A DNA stretch of 64,000 nucleotides from GCA-002708145 sp045562755 (GCA_045562755.1 JBJKVF010000006.1:558001-622000), one strand, 5' to 3'; counted from the stretch's first letter, positions 24,973 to 35,127 are shown. Numbers and translations: made by a program. Notes: generated by a model from the letters alone, not told the origin.

Positions 24973-26430
24973 ATGGAAGTAACTATAATATTCCCGAATC
25001 AACTTTTTTTTGATAATCCATCTATTGGAAAAAATAGAAAAATACTTTTAGTAAATCATCCAATATTTTTTTCTAACAAATATTTTAATTTCCACAAACA
25101 AAAATTATTACTACATATCTCAAGTATAAATTACTACGAAAAAAGACTTAAACATTTAGGTTACTCAGTAAAAATAATTCAGCAAGAAGATTATGATAAT
25201 TTTATAAAAAAAGATATCCTAAATTTTTCTAAAATTCATACATGTGAATTAGTAGACTTGAATATAATTGAAGATCTTAAAAAAATAGGAAAAAAAATAA
25301 TATATTATAAGTCTCCTATGTTTATGGAATCAAATGAAGAAAACTTTGATTACTTCTCAGATAAAAAAAAATTTTTACTCCTAAACTTTTATAAAAAACT
25401 CAGAATAAAACATGAAATACTAGTTGATAGTAAAAATATTCCTGTGCAGAAAAAATGGACATTTGATACTGAGAACAGAAAAAACATTCCAAAAAATTTA
25501 ATTTTACCCAAAATAAAAACAATATCTTATGATGATGAAATTGTTGGTATTTCAAAAAATAATATAAATAATTATTATCCAAGTAATATTGGCAACATAG
25601 ATTCCTTTAACTATCCTGTTTCACATAAACAAGCTAGTATAAATCTAGAAAATTTTTTTGAACATAAATTTGCTAATTTCGGAAAATATCAAGATGCAAT
25701 AATAAATAATAATACATTTTTATTTCACAGTAATATTTCTTCTTCTCTTAATATAGGATTACTTACCCCTTATGAAGTAATTTCAAAAGCAATAGATTTC
25801 AGTAAGTATAATAATATACCGATAAACTCCTTAGAAGGATTTATAAGACAAATATTAGGCTGGAGAGAATTTATTAAAGGTATTTATATTTATCAAGGAA
25901 AAAATCAAATGAATTCTAATTATTGGAATGTGAAAAATAAATTATCCCCGAAATTTTATGATGCTACTACAGGAATATTACCGGTAGATGACTCTATATC
26001 AAAATCACTAAATTTTTCATATGTTCATCACATAGAAAGATTAATGATTTTAGGAAATTTCATGTTACTTCTAGAAATTGCTCCTATGGAGATTTATAAA
26101 TGGTTTATGGAAATGTACATAGATTCCTATTCTTGGGTGATGGTACCAAATGTATTTGGAATGAGCCAATTTGCAGATGGAGGATTAATGTCAACAAAAC
26201 CTTATATTAGTTCTAGTAATTATATCCTAAAAATGAGCAATTATAAAAAAGATAAATGGTCTAAAATATGGGATGCGCTTTATTGGGATTTTATAGAAAA
26301 ACATACTGAAAAAATTGAGAGTAATTTTAGAATGAGAATGATGATTAATATACTCAATAAAAAAAGTAATAAAGAAAAGTTAGAGATAAAAAATATTTCG
26401 AATAATTATAAAAATATTTTATTATCCTAA
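24973..26430 (+). CDS. Cryptochrome/photolyase-related protein (FeS-BCP/PhrB-like) without the iron-sulfur cysteines
   Basis: 485 aa from the ATG at 24973; a TTG at 24958 is possible. The N-terminal Rossmann domain starts VTIIFPNQLFFDNP as in deoxyribodipyrimidine-photolyase-related proteins. The FAD-binding helical part has GFIRQILGWREFIKG, NFSYVHHIERLMILGNF and VPNVFGMSQFADGG. Family members usually bind a 4Fe-4S cluster through four Cys; here the stretch after YILKMSNY has Lys where CxxC is expected, and I see only one Cys in the protein. Probable light-driven repair of (6-4) or CPD lesions, cluster absent. Confidence 0.8.
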   Translation: MEVTIIFPNQLFFDNPSIGKNRKILLVNHPIFFSNKYFNFHKQKLLLHISSINYYEKRLKHLGYSVKIIQQEDYDNFIKKDILNFSKIHTCELVDLNIIEDLKKIGKKIIYYKSPMFMESNEENFDYFSDKKKFLLLNFYKKLRIKHEILVDSKNIPVQKKWTFDTENRKNIPKNLILPKIKTISYDDEIVGISKNNINNYYPSNIGNIDSFNYPVSHKQASINLENFFEHKFANFGKYQDAIINNNTFLFHSNISSSLNIGLLTPYEVISKAIDFSKYNNIPINSLEGFIRQILGWREFIKGIYIYQGKNQMNSNYWNVKNKLSPKFYDATTGILPVDDSISKSLNFSYVHHIERLMILGNFMLLLEIAPMEIYKWFMEMYIDSYSWVMVPNVFGMSQFADGGLMSTKPYISSSNYILKMSNYKKDKWSKIWDALYWDFIEKHTEKIESNFRMRMMINILNKKSNKEKLEIKNISNNYKNILLS

Positions 26431-27173
26431 TTATCTAAACTTACTTTACTACCAACTTTTAATATACCCCCTTTAGAAATAAGCTTGAGTTTAATTCCAA
26501 ATGAAGGATTAATAATTCCGTTAATATCAGGTAAAACTTTCAAAATATTTCTATCATAGATAGCAGTTTTAGGATTGCAATTTATAGAGTTACATCTAGT
26601 AATCCTTCGTACAACTTGAAATTTCAAATCACCAATTATTAAGTTTTTCCCCACATAATTAAATTCTTCAAAAAAATCACAATCATCAATAATAATATTA
26701 CTTCTAAATACTTTTGGATTTATATAACCTGTTGTCTCAGATAATTTTTCTACACTTTTTTTTGAGTGAAGACTTATAAATCCTTCCTCAGAATCATGAA
26801 AAGATACTTGTGGATTAGGTGATAAAAAAAAAGAAATACCTTTATTATAAGTTTCATATTCTAAATATTTACCTACAATTAATTCAATTTTTTCCTTGTC
26901 CGTTATGTTAATACTAATTTTCTCATTTTCAAAATAAATATTATTTAACTCAGAATCAAATTTACATTTAATTTTACTTAATTCAGGTATATGCATTAGT
27001 GATAGGTAATTATTTTTTTTTAACCATTTACCATCATTAATCATATTTTTACCTATTCTAAAAGCTGCAATTCTGTCACCGACAATTTTACCTGAATTAT
27101 ATATTTCTAAGGAATTTTTCTTTTCACCTGAAAAAGATTTTATTGGATACCTATATAAACTATCTATTATCAT
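26427..27173 (-). CDS. MOSC-domain protein
   Basis: 248 aa. An N-terminal beta-barrel (MOSC_N: YRYPIKSFSGEK) is followed by a MOSC domain with the conserved Cys in RRITRCNSINCNPKTA (about 198). MOSC proteins act on molybdenum cofactor, as sulfurases or as Moco-containing amidoxime-type reductases. With moaA, moaC and moeA in the window this supports Moco use. Stop overlaps the photolyase-like gene in a 4-nt CTAA. Confidence 0.8.
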   Translation of the reverse strand: MIIDSLYRYPIKSFSGEKKNSLEIYNSGKIVGDRIAAFRIGKNMINDGKWLKKNNYLSLMHIPELSKIKCKFDSELNNIYFENEKISINITDKEKIELIVGKYLEYETYNKGISFFLSPNPQVSFHDSEEGFISLHSKKSVEKLSETTGYINPKVFRSNIIIDDCDFFEEFNYVGKNLIIGDLKFQVVRRITRCNSINCNPKTAIYDRNILKVLPDINGIINPSFGIKLKLISKGGILKVGSKVSLDN

Positions 27174-27203
27174 AAGCTAATTTTTTTGTTTAATTATTAA
27201 TAT

Positions 27204-27860
27204 TTAATTTGATATTATAACTTTTTTTCCAAAGAATTCTTTTTTATTAATTATTCGAAAAATAAATTTAGCAACATTTTTCCTGCTAACAATTAGTCTA
27301 TATTTTGGATAATCATCAAAATATGTTTTTACATTATTCCCAATTTGAAAATTTATTAATGCTACAGGCCTTATAATAGTCCAATTTAAACCAGAATTTA
27401 CTATCATTTCTTCCTGTCTTTCGTGATCTTCATAAGGATACCTCAAGTTTGAATATTTAATTAAATTACTGAACCAAAATGGCAGTTGTTTTTTACTCTC
27501 ATAAGTCCCCCAAGCTGATATAAATATTACTCTTGATATTTTTTTATATTTACAAATCTCTATCAGATTTTTAACGGTGTCAGATATAGTTGTTTTAGAA
27601 TTTGTTATTTTCGACCATGGAAAAATATTTTTCCTCATAACATTAATAGTACTAATTACTGTAGTTGAATTACTAATATTTTTTTCAATATCTTTTTTTA
27701 TTGTAGCGTCACCCTTAACCAATGATAATTTTTTATTTTTATCATAATTATTTTTGGTATTTCTAGACATAGATATTAATTCATAATCATGATTATATGA
27801 TTCAGATAATATGCTTTTTCCTAAACCTCTATTACCACCAATCAAAAAAATTTTAGACAA
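27204..27860 (-). CDS. NAD(P)-binding SDR-type protein (atypical, NmrA/SDR_a5-like)
   Basis: 218 aa. A glycine-rich dinucleotide-binding motif FLIGGNRGLG lies at the N-terminus; the middle has ISAWGTYESKKQ and the later NWTIIRPVALIN is typical of atypical SDRs. No Y-x3-K pair is clear, so it may be a reductase-like regulator or epimerase-like enzyme. The TTG at 27860 has AAAGGGG 6 nt upstream and is preferred to an ATG 21 nt earlier. It overlaps the upstream gene by 8 nt. Confidence 0.7.
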   Translation of the reverse strand: MSKIFLIGGNRGLGKSILSESYNHDYELISMSRNTKNNYDKNKKLSLVKGDATIKKDIEKNISNSTTVISTINVMRKNIFPWSKITNSKTTISDTVKNLIEICKYKKISRVIFISAWGTYESKKQLPFWFSNLIKYSNLRYPYEDHERQEEMIVNSGLNWTIIRPVALINFQIGNNVKTYFDDYPKYRLIVSRKNVAKFIFRIINKKEFFGKKVIISN

Positions 27861-28221
27861 AATTACCCCTTTCTTTTGCATTAAATAGTTCTATTAAATT
27901 ACTGACGTTTGAATTGCATAAGGCTAACTCTTTAGATGTAATTAATATTTCATAAGAATTATTTTTATATAGTAAAATACATGGAGTTTTATCCAAAGTT
28001 ATTTCTTCCATTTTAGAGTTTTGATTATTTAGATGTATAACTTCTAATTGAAGCCCTAATAGCTTTTCAAATTCTTTCCAAGATTTTTTTTTCCACGCAA
28101 AAACATGTGTGATATCACATAATTCACAATGCTTATTTCTAAATAGTTTAGCTAAAAAATACTTAACTTCTCCAAAAATTCCTCCATTAGCATTATATAT
28201 AGCAATAAATTTTGGGCTCAA
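27853..28221 (-). CDS. Conserved hypothetical protein with CELCDITH motif
   Basis: 122 aa with TTG start that overlaps the GDPD stop by 4 nt (TTGA). It begins FIAIYNANGGIFGEVKYFLAKL and has CELCDITHVFAWKKKSWKEF (Cys33, Cys36), a pattern I remember from small bacterial proteins of unknown function. The CxxC could bind metal or act in redox. Translation is coupled to both neighbours. Confidence 0.65.
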   Translation of the reverse strand: MSPKFIAIYNANGGIFGEVKYFLAKLFRNKHCELCDITHVFAWKKKSWKEFEKLLGLQLEVIHLNNQNSKMEEITLDKTPCILLYKNNSYEILITSKELALCNSNVSNLIELFNAKERGNFV

Positions 28222-28979
28222 AAGTTTTTCTCAACATCATTAATAATTTTTTTTGCTGTTTGTGGCCAATCAACTGTTGTGCCAGAACTTCCTGACATAT
28301 AAGCCATAATTAGGTCATTTTTATTTCTTATTCCCCAATTTCTAACTTCTAAATTTTTCAAATTAGCATTTTCAATCATTGACCTATTTGAAAATTCGGC
28401 TTTTGGACAAACCATATTAATATTATGATCTATTGAAATTTTTATATTTTCATCTGTAATATTATCAACAAGCCAAGCTGTTCGTATTTTGGAGTTATAT
28501 TTTCTTGTATTTATTATTTGGCCTAACTTAAAACTAGATATTGTAATCCCATTTTTTGTATATAATTTTGATGAACTTTCTAGCCAATCATGCTCAAAAA
28601 GTTCATCACAAACAATTTTTGATAATTCTTGCTCATCAGACTTCAACTCTAAATGTAAATCTGCTTTATTTTTATATCTGGATAAAATTTCACTTAAAAC
28701 TGGAATTGAATAATCATTATTTTTAAATTTAAAATTATTTTTTGCTTGTATTTTTCTTAACTCAGAGTATTTAGTTTCTTTAACTAATTTATCAAATCCG
28801 GTCGTTCTTTTTGTATTTTGATCATGAATTACTACAGGTATATTATCTGTAGTTAATTGAACATCAAATTCTATACTTATAAAACCATATTCTAGAGCAA
28901 GATCAAAGGAAGGAATTGTATTTTCTGGAGAAATTTCCGAAAATCCTCTATGCGCAATTATATTAAACTTATTACTCAT
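28218..28979 (-). CDS. Glycerophosphodiester phosphodiesterase
   Basis: 253 aa, no signal peptide. IIAHRGFSEISPENTIPSF holds the catalytic His and the metal Glu; IEFDVQLTTDNIPVVIHD holds the second Glu/Asp pair and second His. WLVDN and the final MSGSSGTTVDWP complete the TIM barrel of the GDPD family. It hydrolyses glycerophosphodiesters to glycerol-3-phosphate and an alcohol such as choline or ethanolamine; choline release would fit the betaine-type transporter nearby, an inference only. Confidence 0.85.
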   Translation of the reverse strand: MSNKFNIIAHRGFSEISPENTIPSFDLALEYGFISIEFDVQLTTDNIPVVIHDQNTKRTTGFDKLVKETKYSELRKIQAKNNFKFKNNDYSIPVLSEILSRYKNKADLHLELKSDEQELSKIVCDELFEHDWLESSSKLYTKNGITISSFKLGQIINTRKYNSKIRTAWLVDNITDENIKISIDHNINMVCPKAEFSNRSMIENANLKNLEVRNWGIRNKNDLIMAYMSGSSGTTVDWPQTAKKIINDVEKNF

Positions 28980-28990
28980 GATACGAAAAA

Positions 28991-29947
28991 TTATAACTTC
29001 AATAATTTTTTTGCATTTTCATAAAAGATTAAATCTAAATAACTTTCTGGAACATTCAAATCCCGTAAGTCTCTAACTTGATCAAGAAAATATCTTTCAG
29101 AAAATCCTCTCGGAAACCAGTTAGAATCGCTTCCAAAAACTATTCTCTCTGGACCAGCTGTTTCTAAAAATTTTTTTAATAAGGATTGAACACTCATATC
29201 TTCTGGCATCCAGCGTATCCATTGATTTGATCCGGAAGTATCAACATGTATATTTGGACAAGCCCACATAAGTTGTAATAACTCTCTAGGATAACCACAT
29301 CCAAGATGCGGGATTATAAATTGTACTGACGCAAAATCTTTTGCAACATTATGGAGTATCAGTGGAGACATATTTACATGCTCAGCAATTCCTCCACCTC
29401 CTCCAAGAGTTCCAAAATGTATCAATATTGGAATATTTAGCTCTGCTGCAACTTCCCATGTTTTATAGGCTGAATAGTCATTAATAGCTTTATCAAGTGC
29501 GGGAGCTATTATTTTGTATCCCTTGAGTCCTAGTTCATTAACTGCTTTTCTTAATAAAGTATCTGCTCCTAATTCATGTGGATTGTGATGTGCAAAACCA
29601 ATAAATTTGTCAGGATACATTGAAATGACTTTTGACAATCTTTCATTACCGCCTCCCGTTAGGAATACAATTTTTTCAATATTGTGCTGATCAACCTCTT
29701 TTTTCCACATTTCTGCCAAAGTTTCATCTGGAAGCTTTTCTGTAATAGGCTTTTCAAAGCCATGAGAAAGCCTCCATTCAGACCTCAATGTTTCTGCATA
29801 AGCCTTATTAATTGCATCAGATTCTTCTTTTCTTTCATGAGATGTATTTTCGTTTGGTGGTTCTTCTGCCTTTATTTGCTTGCCAGAAAAATCTGTTTTT
29901 ACAGGAAAATGTGCATGGAAGTCAATTACTTTAAAATTTTGTTTCAT
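28991..29947 (-). CDS. Amidohydrolase-2 family metal-dependent hydrolase
   Basis: 318 aa TIM barrel. N-terminal VIDFHAHFP gives the HxH metal pair, HFGTLGGGGG and IPHLGCGYPREL provide later His ligands, and VFGSDSNWFPRG gives the catalytic Asp. Members include aromatic decarboxylases and lactonases (ACMSD-like). Substrate unknown. It forms part of a long minus-strand series of catabolic genes. Confidence 0.8.
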   Translation of the reverse strand: MKQNFKVIDFHAHFPVKTDFSGKQIKAEEPPNENTSHERKEESDAINKAYAETLRSEWRLSHGFEKPITEKLPDETLAEMWKKEVDQHNIEKIVFLTGGGNERLSKVISMYPDKFIGFAHHNPHELGADTLLRKAVNELGLKGYKIIAPALDKAINDYSAYKTWEVAAELNIPILIHFGTLGGGGGIAEHVNMSPLILHNVAKDFASVQFIIPHLGCGYPRELLQLMWACPNIHVDTSGSNQWIRWMPEDMSVQSLLKKFLETAGPERIVFGSDSNWFPRGFSERYFLDQVRDLRDLNVPESYLDLIFYENAKKLLKL

Positions 29948-29979
29948 ATAACTACTATAATATTATTATGTGATAATTG

Positions 29980-30918
29980 CTAGGTACCTATTAAGAAGTC
30001 AATTACTTTTTTTATGCAAGTTTCTGCATCAGAAATTATACCTATATTATTATTAAAACCATGAATAGCCCCCTCGTAATTCTCTATAATTGACCTGGAT
30101 TCATCTTTAATTTTTTCATGATAAAGCTCTGCTTCTGTTCTCAAAACATCACAACCAGCTGTAATAATATATGTTCTTGGTAAATTATTATTAATATCAT
30201 CCCTTAGAGGTGCAAAAAATTTATGCCTATCTATTGGAAAATTCTCTGGAGCCATACCTAAATATTGTTCCCAAAAAAAAATCATATTTGATTTTTCTAA
30301 TCCAAAGCCTGTCTCAAATTCTTTATAAGATTCAGTAGTAAAATCATAGTCCAAAACCGGTGTAAACAATATTTGATTTTTTATTTTTACCTCGTGAACA
30401 TTCCTAAATTTTATAGATAAAGCTGCTACTAAATTACCTCCTGCAGAAGTACCACAAAGTGATATGTTATTAGCATCTATGTTAAATTCTTTATGGTTTC
30501 TAGCAATATACTTAACCGCTTCATAACAATCATTTAGCCCCGTTGGAAATTTATTTTCTGGAGCCAATCTATAATCAACCGAAATAATCTTAAATCTTGA
30601 ATTTTTACATATATATCTACACATATAATCGTCTGTATCCAAATCACCTTGAAACCATCCTCCACCATGAAAATTTATTAATAAAGGTTGATTAATATCT
30701 TCATTGTTAGTAAATATTCTTATATTTATTTCTGCATCATTAACAAAAATTTTTTTATCCTCTACACTAGATAGATCAATTTTGGGTAAAATATTTTTAG
30801 TAATTAAATTCATTTTTTTAAATTGGTCCCTAGCTTGAGTATGAGTTAATTCTGATATAGGGCGTATATTTAATTTTGCTCTTTTTTCTAATAAATTTTT
30901 TGATTCTTGATTTAGCAT
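29980..30918 (-). CDS. Alpha/beta hydrolase, hormone-sensitive lipase family
   Basis: 312 aa, cytoplasmic. Oxyanion motif HGGG (LINFHGGGWFQGD, about 86), nucleophile GTSAGG (about 158), DVLRTEAELY with the acid, and EGAIHGFN with the catalytic His near 290. This is the complete bacterial HSL (family IV) esterase set. It should cleave short-chain esters. Confidence 0.85.
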   Translation of the reverse strand: MLNQESKNLLEKRAKLNIRPISELTHTQARDQFKKMNLITKNILPKIDLSSVEDKKIFVNDAEINIRIFTNNEDINQPLLINFHGGGWFQGDLDTDDYMCRYICKNSRFKIISVDYRLAPENKFPTGLNDCYEAVKYIARNHKEFNIDANNISLCGTSAGGNLVAALSIKFRNVHEVKIKNQILFTPVLDYDFTTESYKEFETGFGLEKSNMIFFWEQYLGMAPENFPIDRHKFFAPLRDDINNNLPRTYIITAGCDVLRTEAELYHEKIKDESRSIIENYEGAIHGFNNNIGIISDAETCIKKVIDFLIGT

Positions 30919-30935
30919 TTTTCTCCTAATAAAAC

Positions 30936-32570
30936 TTATGTGGATAATATGTTTATAATTTCTCCATCATCATTTAAATCAATATCAAAAGCATTTGGAG
31001 AGCTTGGTAGACCAGGTAAGGTTATTATATCGCCAGCCATAGTCACTATTTGTTTAGCACCGCCTAGAACTCTTACTTCTTTAATTGGTAAAGTATGACC
31101 TTTAGGAGCTCCTCTTAATTTTGGATTTGATGAAACTGAGAGATGGGTTTTTGCCATACAAATAGGAAAATTCCAATTTTGAGATTCAAACAACTTTAAG
31201 GTAGTTTTAGTTCTTGGAGCCCAAGTAACATCGGAAGCTGAGTAAATATCTTTTGCTAACTTTTCAACTTTTTCAACTGAAGTCATTGAATCATCATAAA
31301 GTAATTTAATATCTTTTTTTTCATCAGATATTTGAGATATATATTCAGCAAGTTCAATCATACCTTCACCTCCTGAAGAAAACCCATCTGACTCAATTGC
31401 TACAGAATTATTTTCTTTACATATTCTTTTTACTAAATCAATTTCTTCTCGTGAATCTTCCGGAAAAAGGTTTATAGCTATAACATGATTTAATCCATAT
31501 TTTGAAACAATTCTTATAGCATTAAGTAGATTCTCAGCACCCTTAATTATTGCTTTATTATTTTTTTCATTAAGATTTTTAATATCAATATCTCCATGCC
31601 ATTTTAGACCTCTTATTGTACAAACGATAACTGCACAAAAAGGTTCTGGACCTCCTTGCCTTACCTTTATATCCATAAATTTTTCAAATCCTAAGTCTGC
31701 ACCAAAGCCTGCTTCTGTAATAACATAATCAGCAAAAGAAGAAGCAAGCTGATCAGCCAAAATTGATGAACAACCATGGGCAATATTTCCAAATGGTCCC
31801 ATGTGAACAATTGCAGGTTGCCCTTCAACCGTTTGTGCTAAGTTAGGTTTAATTGCATCACGCAATAAAGCCATCATAGAACCAACTGCATTTATTTCTT
31901 TAGCTAGAACTGGGGTTTTGTCTTTTTTCCATCCTACAACAATATTGCCTAATCTTTCTCTAAGATCTTTATAAGAATCTGTCAAAGCCAATATAGCCAT
32001 TATTTCTGAGGCTGCTGATATATCAAAACCTGTAGAACGAATAGGCGCATTAGCAGAGCCTCCCACACCAGAAACTATAGATCTCAAAGATCTATCTTCC
32101 GCATCAGTAACTCTTCTCCATGTAATATTTTCAGGGTAAAAATTATTGATTGTAGCTCTATAAACACTATTATCTACCATTGCAGCAAGAAAATTATGAG
32201 CTGATTCCATAGCATGAAAATCACCATTAAAATGAAGGTTTATATCAACCGCAGGTTCTACAGTAGATTTACCTCCTCCTGTTCCACCACCTTTATGTCC
32301 AAAAACAGGACCTAATGATGGTTGCCTAATAGTTAAGGCAACATTTTTATTAATCTTTCCAAATCCTTGAGTAAGTCCTATTGCAGTGGTTGATTTACCT
32401 TCTCCCAATGGAGTGGGAGTAATGGCAGTTACAACAATTAATTTAGAACTATTATTTTTTTTTATATTTTCTAAAGGAATTTTTGCTTTATGTTTACCAT
32501 AAAATTCAAGAGAATTTCTTTCTAGTCCAAACTCTTCTGCTACCTGTTCAATTGACTTTAATTTTTTCAT
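30936..32570 (-). CDS. fhs: Formate-tetrahydrofolate ligase
   Basis: 544 aa, slightly short of the 556 aa common for the family. The ATP-binding loop TPTPLGEGKSTTAIGL (about 52-67), RQPSLGPVFGHKGGG, and LTDSYKDLRERLG plus GQPAIVHMGPFGNIAHGCSS are diagnostic. It makes 10-formyl-THF from formate, ATP and THF for purine synthesis or one-carbon catabolism. It begins 1 nt after the stop of the upstream hydrolase. Confidence 0.95.
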   Translation of the reverse strand: MKKLKSIEQVAEEFGLERNSLEFYGKHKAKIPLENIKKNNSSKLIVVTAITPTPLGEGKSTTAIGLTQGFGKINKNVALTIRQPSLGPVFGHKGGGTGGGKSTVEPAVDINLHFNGDFHAMESAHNFLAAMVDNSVYRATINNFYPENITWRRVTDAEDRSLRSIVSGVGGSANAPIRSTGFDISAASEIMAILALTDSYKDLRERLGNIVVGWKKDKTPVLAKEINAVGSMMALLRDAIKPNLAQTVEGQPAIVHMGPFGNIAHGCSSILADQLASSFADYVITEAGFGADLGFEKFMDIKVRQGGPEPFCAVIVCTIRGLKWHGDIDIKNLNEKNNKAIIKGAENLLNAIRIVSKYGLNHVIAINLFPEDSREEIDLVKRICKENNSVAIESDGFSSGGEGMIELAEYISQISDEKKDIKLLYDDSMTSVEKVEKLAKDIYSASDVTWAPRTKTTLKLFESQNWNFPICMAKTHLSVSSNPKLRGAPKGHTLPIKEVRVLGGAKQIVTMAGDIITLPGLPSSPNAFDIDLNDDGEIINILST

Positions 32571-32571
32571 T

Positions 32572-33423
32572 CTAGTTATTACAAAATTCTTTTATATGAT
32601 TGACCGCATCTTGGTTTGCCATTAAACCGTGTCCTACTCCAGGTATAGTGACAAACTTAGAGCTAGATATTCCATCTGCTAATTCAACTCCTAGAGAGTA
32701 TGGAACCTGGACATCTGCATCACCATGAATAACTAGTGTCTCTAAAAATATTTCATTTAGCTTAGAACCAAAATCTATGTCGATATATGCAAATTGATTT
32801 CTTAATTCTCCCATATAATATTTCATGGTATCTTCAACAGATAATTCTTTTGATAATTTTTTAGCCTCTTCCTTAGAATAGTATGAAACTTTTTTATCTA
32901 TATCATCTTGTGACATATAAAATGTAATAAAAGCTGGTTCATTTATCAACATATCGTATGTTTTATTTATACCATGTTTTTCTAAAATTTCATGGCGTCT
33001 TTTCAATTCTTTTGAAGCTTTAATTCTTGATGGATTTTTCCACATTCGATAGCTAGTATTTACTAGGATTAATTTTTTAATATTTTTTTGAAATTCAAAT
33101 GCATATTTTAACGCTATAGGTCCTCCTGCAGATGATCCTATAACAATTGGATTTTCTAACTCAAGGTAATTAATTAATTCTTCTAAATCTTTAGCTAAGA
33201 TATCCATTGAATGGATTTCGTCAGGATAAGAAGATCTACCAGCGGATCGTCTATCATAAGTTATAACAGTGTATGAATCTTTGAGTTTTTCTACCCAGTC
33301 ATTTCTTCTTGGGATACCAAAAGAATCTATACCACCATAACCTCCATGAATAAAAATTATAGGTGGACCTGTGCCAACTTTTTCATAATAAATATTAATA
33401 CCGTTAATTGAAGCAATAGACAT
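32572..33423 (-). CDS. Alpha/beta-fold hydrolase
   Basis: 283 aa. IFIHGGYGG (HG oxyanion region, about 25), nucleophile elbow VIGSSAGGP (about 98), ETLVIHGDADVQVP carries the acid, and the catalytic His is in PGVGHGLMAN near residue 264. A typical small cytoplasmic hydrolase (haloperoxidase or lactonase-like). Substrate unknown. Close spacing suggests co-transcription with fhs. Confidence 0.8.
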   Translation of the reverse strand: MSIASINGINIYYEKVGTGPPIIFIHGGYGGIDSFGIPRRNDWVEKLKDSYTVITYDRRSAGRSSYPDEIHSMDILAKDLEELINYLELENPIVIGSSAGGPIALKYAFEFQKNIKKLILVNTSYRMWKNPSRIKASKELKRRHEILEKHGINKTYDMLINEPAFITFYMSQDDIDKKVSYYSKEEAKKLSKELSVEDTMKYYMGELRNQFAYIDIDFGSKLNEIFLETLVIHGDADVQVPYSLGVELADGISSSKFVTIPGVGHGLMANQDAVNHIKEFCNN

Positions 33424-33471
33424 GATGTTTATTCTAACTTAAAAGAGATGAGAAAATTTAATTTTTTTTAA

Positions 33472-34344
33472 CTAAACTTCTTCAAAATGACTTTTTTCAA
33501 GTTCTTCTTGAATTTGAAAAATAGTATTTTTTCCTTCAGGAGGTGGTTCAGCTATTCTTACTGGTGCCCCATTAAATCTGGGTATATTTCCACCTTTACC
33601 TCTTAGCATATTAGACTGCCATAAATTCCAATCACCATAACCAGAAATGGGAAATGCATCAGCTGCTGTATAACCCATCAGAAGTAATCTTCTTGATTTT
33701 GATGAGCGATTTGGCTCAGAACCATGTAATGCTCTTACATGGTGTAAAGATATATCACCCTCTTCGAGAATAATACTACTTGCAGAATCTAAATTAACAT
33801 CTGAAATATTCACAGCTCCTACAAAAACTCCATCTTCATGATGATCGTAAGCCGGACCCTTATGAGATCCTGGAACAACCATTAATGCACCATTTTCTAT
33901 GGTCATAGGGTCAATTGCAACTCCCACTTCAAGAATGTCATCATTGGTATGAGGATAAAAACCCCAGTCTGTATGCCATTCTACCTGAGCACCACCTCCA
34001 GGAGCTTTATTATTTAATTTAGTATGATGATACCTAATATTTGGTCCTATCAACTGCTCAATTATATCTAGTAATTTAGGATTTTTATTTGCACGCTCAT
34101 AAACGGGATGATGCTTATCAGGACTCATAATTCGTCTTAATTTTGGAGTAGTAGAGGAATGCCCAGCTTTTAAGTCTATATCAAAATCATCATTACTTTC
34201 TTTTAAATTTCTTGATCGATCAACAAATTCATCTGTTACATCTTGCAGGTCTTTAACTTCTGAGGAAGTAAAAACATTTTTAACAGCTAAAAAACCATTT
34301 TTGTTATATTCTTCTACTTGAGTATTTGTTAGAATTTTTGCCAT
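33472..34344 (-). CDS. Phytanoyl-CoA dioxygenase (PhyH) family oxygenase
   Basis: 290 aa. The Fe(II) facial triad can be read as HTD in VEWHTDWGFY (about 124) and the distal His in VRALHGSEPNRSSKSRR (about 208), with the Arg that binds 2-oxoglutarate 10 residues later. These cupin-like enzymes hydroxylate lipids or small molecules with O2 and 2-oxoglutarate. A good TTTAGGAG precedes the ATG. Confidence 0.85.
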   Translation of the reverse strand: MAKILTNTQVEEYNKNGFLAVKNVFTSSEVKDLQDVTDEFVDRSRNLKESNDDFDIDLKAGHSSTTPKLRRIMSPDKHHPVYERANKNPKLLDIIEQLIGPNIRYHHTKLNNKAPGGGAQVEWHTDWGFYPHTNDDILEVGVAIDPMTIENGALMVVPGSHKGPAYDHHEDGVFVGAVNISDVNLDSASSIILEEGDISLHHVRALHGSEPNRSSKSRRLLLMGYTAADAFPISGYGDWNLWQSNMLRGKGGNIPRFNGAPVRIAEPPPEGKNTIFQIQEELEKSHFEEV

Positions 34345-34407
34345 ACTTAAACTCCTAAACTAAATGTTTTTTTCAAGATTATCATAGAGAACAATTGCTA
34401 TCAAGTT

Positions 34408-35127
34408 TTACCTCTTTTTTTTATAAAATATCTGATATCTAAATAAAAATATTCCATAAAAAATAACTAATATAAAAAGAAATATTATTACATAAAATAT
34501 TTCTCTACCTGATTGATTTTCTTTTTCAATATTAGAATTTTGTGTGTATATATCTGTTTTTGTGTACCATAATTGCTGAGCATTTGAATTAAATTGTTTT
34601 GTATCACCATAGGCGTATCTTTTTGAAAAAATCTCTTTATATCCTACCGAAAAAACATAACGCATAGCAGCGTTAGATTTAATTTTTACTACAGCTTCAT
34701 TATCGAAAAATTTATCTTTTTTATAATCAAATATTCTAACCAAATTCATTCTACTAAAAGGCTCATAAAAATCACTCCTTTGATTTGAAAAAAAAACTTG
34801 ATCGCCTGATTCACTTCTTAGATAAATTTCTGGAAATAAGTCTTTTGATGTCTCATTTTCAGGTTGTTTATCAGGAATTAAAATACTAATATCTAATTGA
34901 CTGCCAGATAGGTTATTAAGATTAAATATTACCTCTTCATTTTCTGAGAAAAATTCACCATAAAAAGCATGTGAAACAGTTGCATCTGAAAGATCAATTG
35001 ATGTTTCAGATACTAAATCAGGCATTATCTCGAATGGCTGGTGAGCACTAACTAAATTAACATTAAAAATAAATATGAGAAATGATAAAATCGGTACTAT
35101 TTTTTTTATAATTATTATTTGAACCAT
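34408..35127 (-). CDS. Exported membrane-anchored protein of unknown function
   Basis: 239 aa. An N-terminal signal (cleavage plausible after LVSA, about residue 28), an outer domain of about 175 residues with mostly beta-type sequence, and a single C-terminal membrane helix (about 209-229) followed by a basic tail KKKR. No cysteine, no known domain. It overlaps the end of the upstream amidohydrolase gene by 13 nt. Confidence 0.65.
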   Translation of the reverse strand: MVQIIIIKKIVPILSFLIFIFNVNLVSAHQPFEIMPDLVSETSIDLSDATVSHAFYGEFFSENEEVIFNLNNLSGSQLDISILIPDKQPENETSKDLFPEIYLRSESGDQVFFSNQRSDFYEPFSRMNLVRIFDYKKDKFFDNEAVVKIKSNAAMRYVFSVGYKEIFSKRYAYGDTKQFNSNAQQLWYTKTDIYTQNSNIEKENQSGREIFYVIIFLFILVIFYGIFLFRYQIFYKKKR

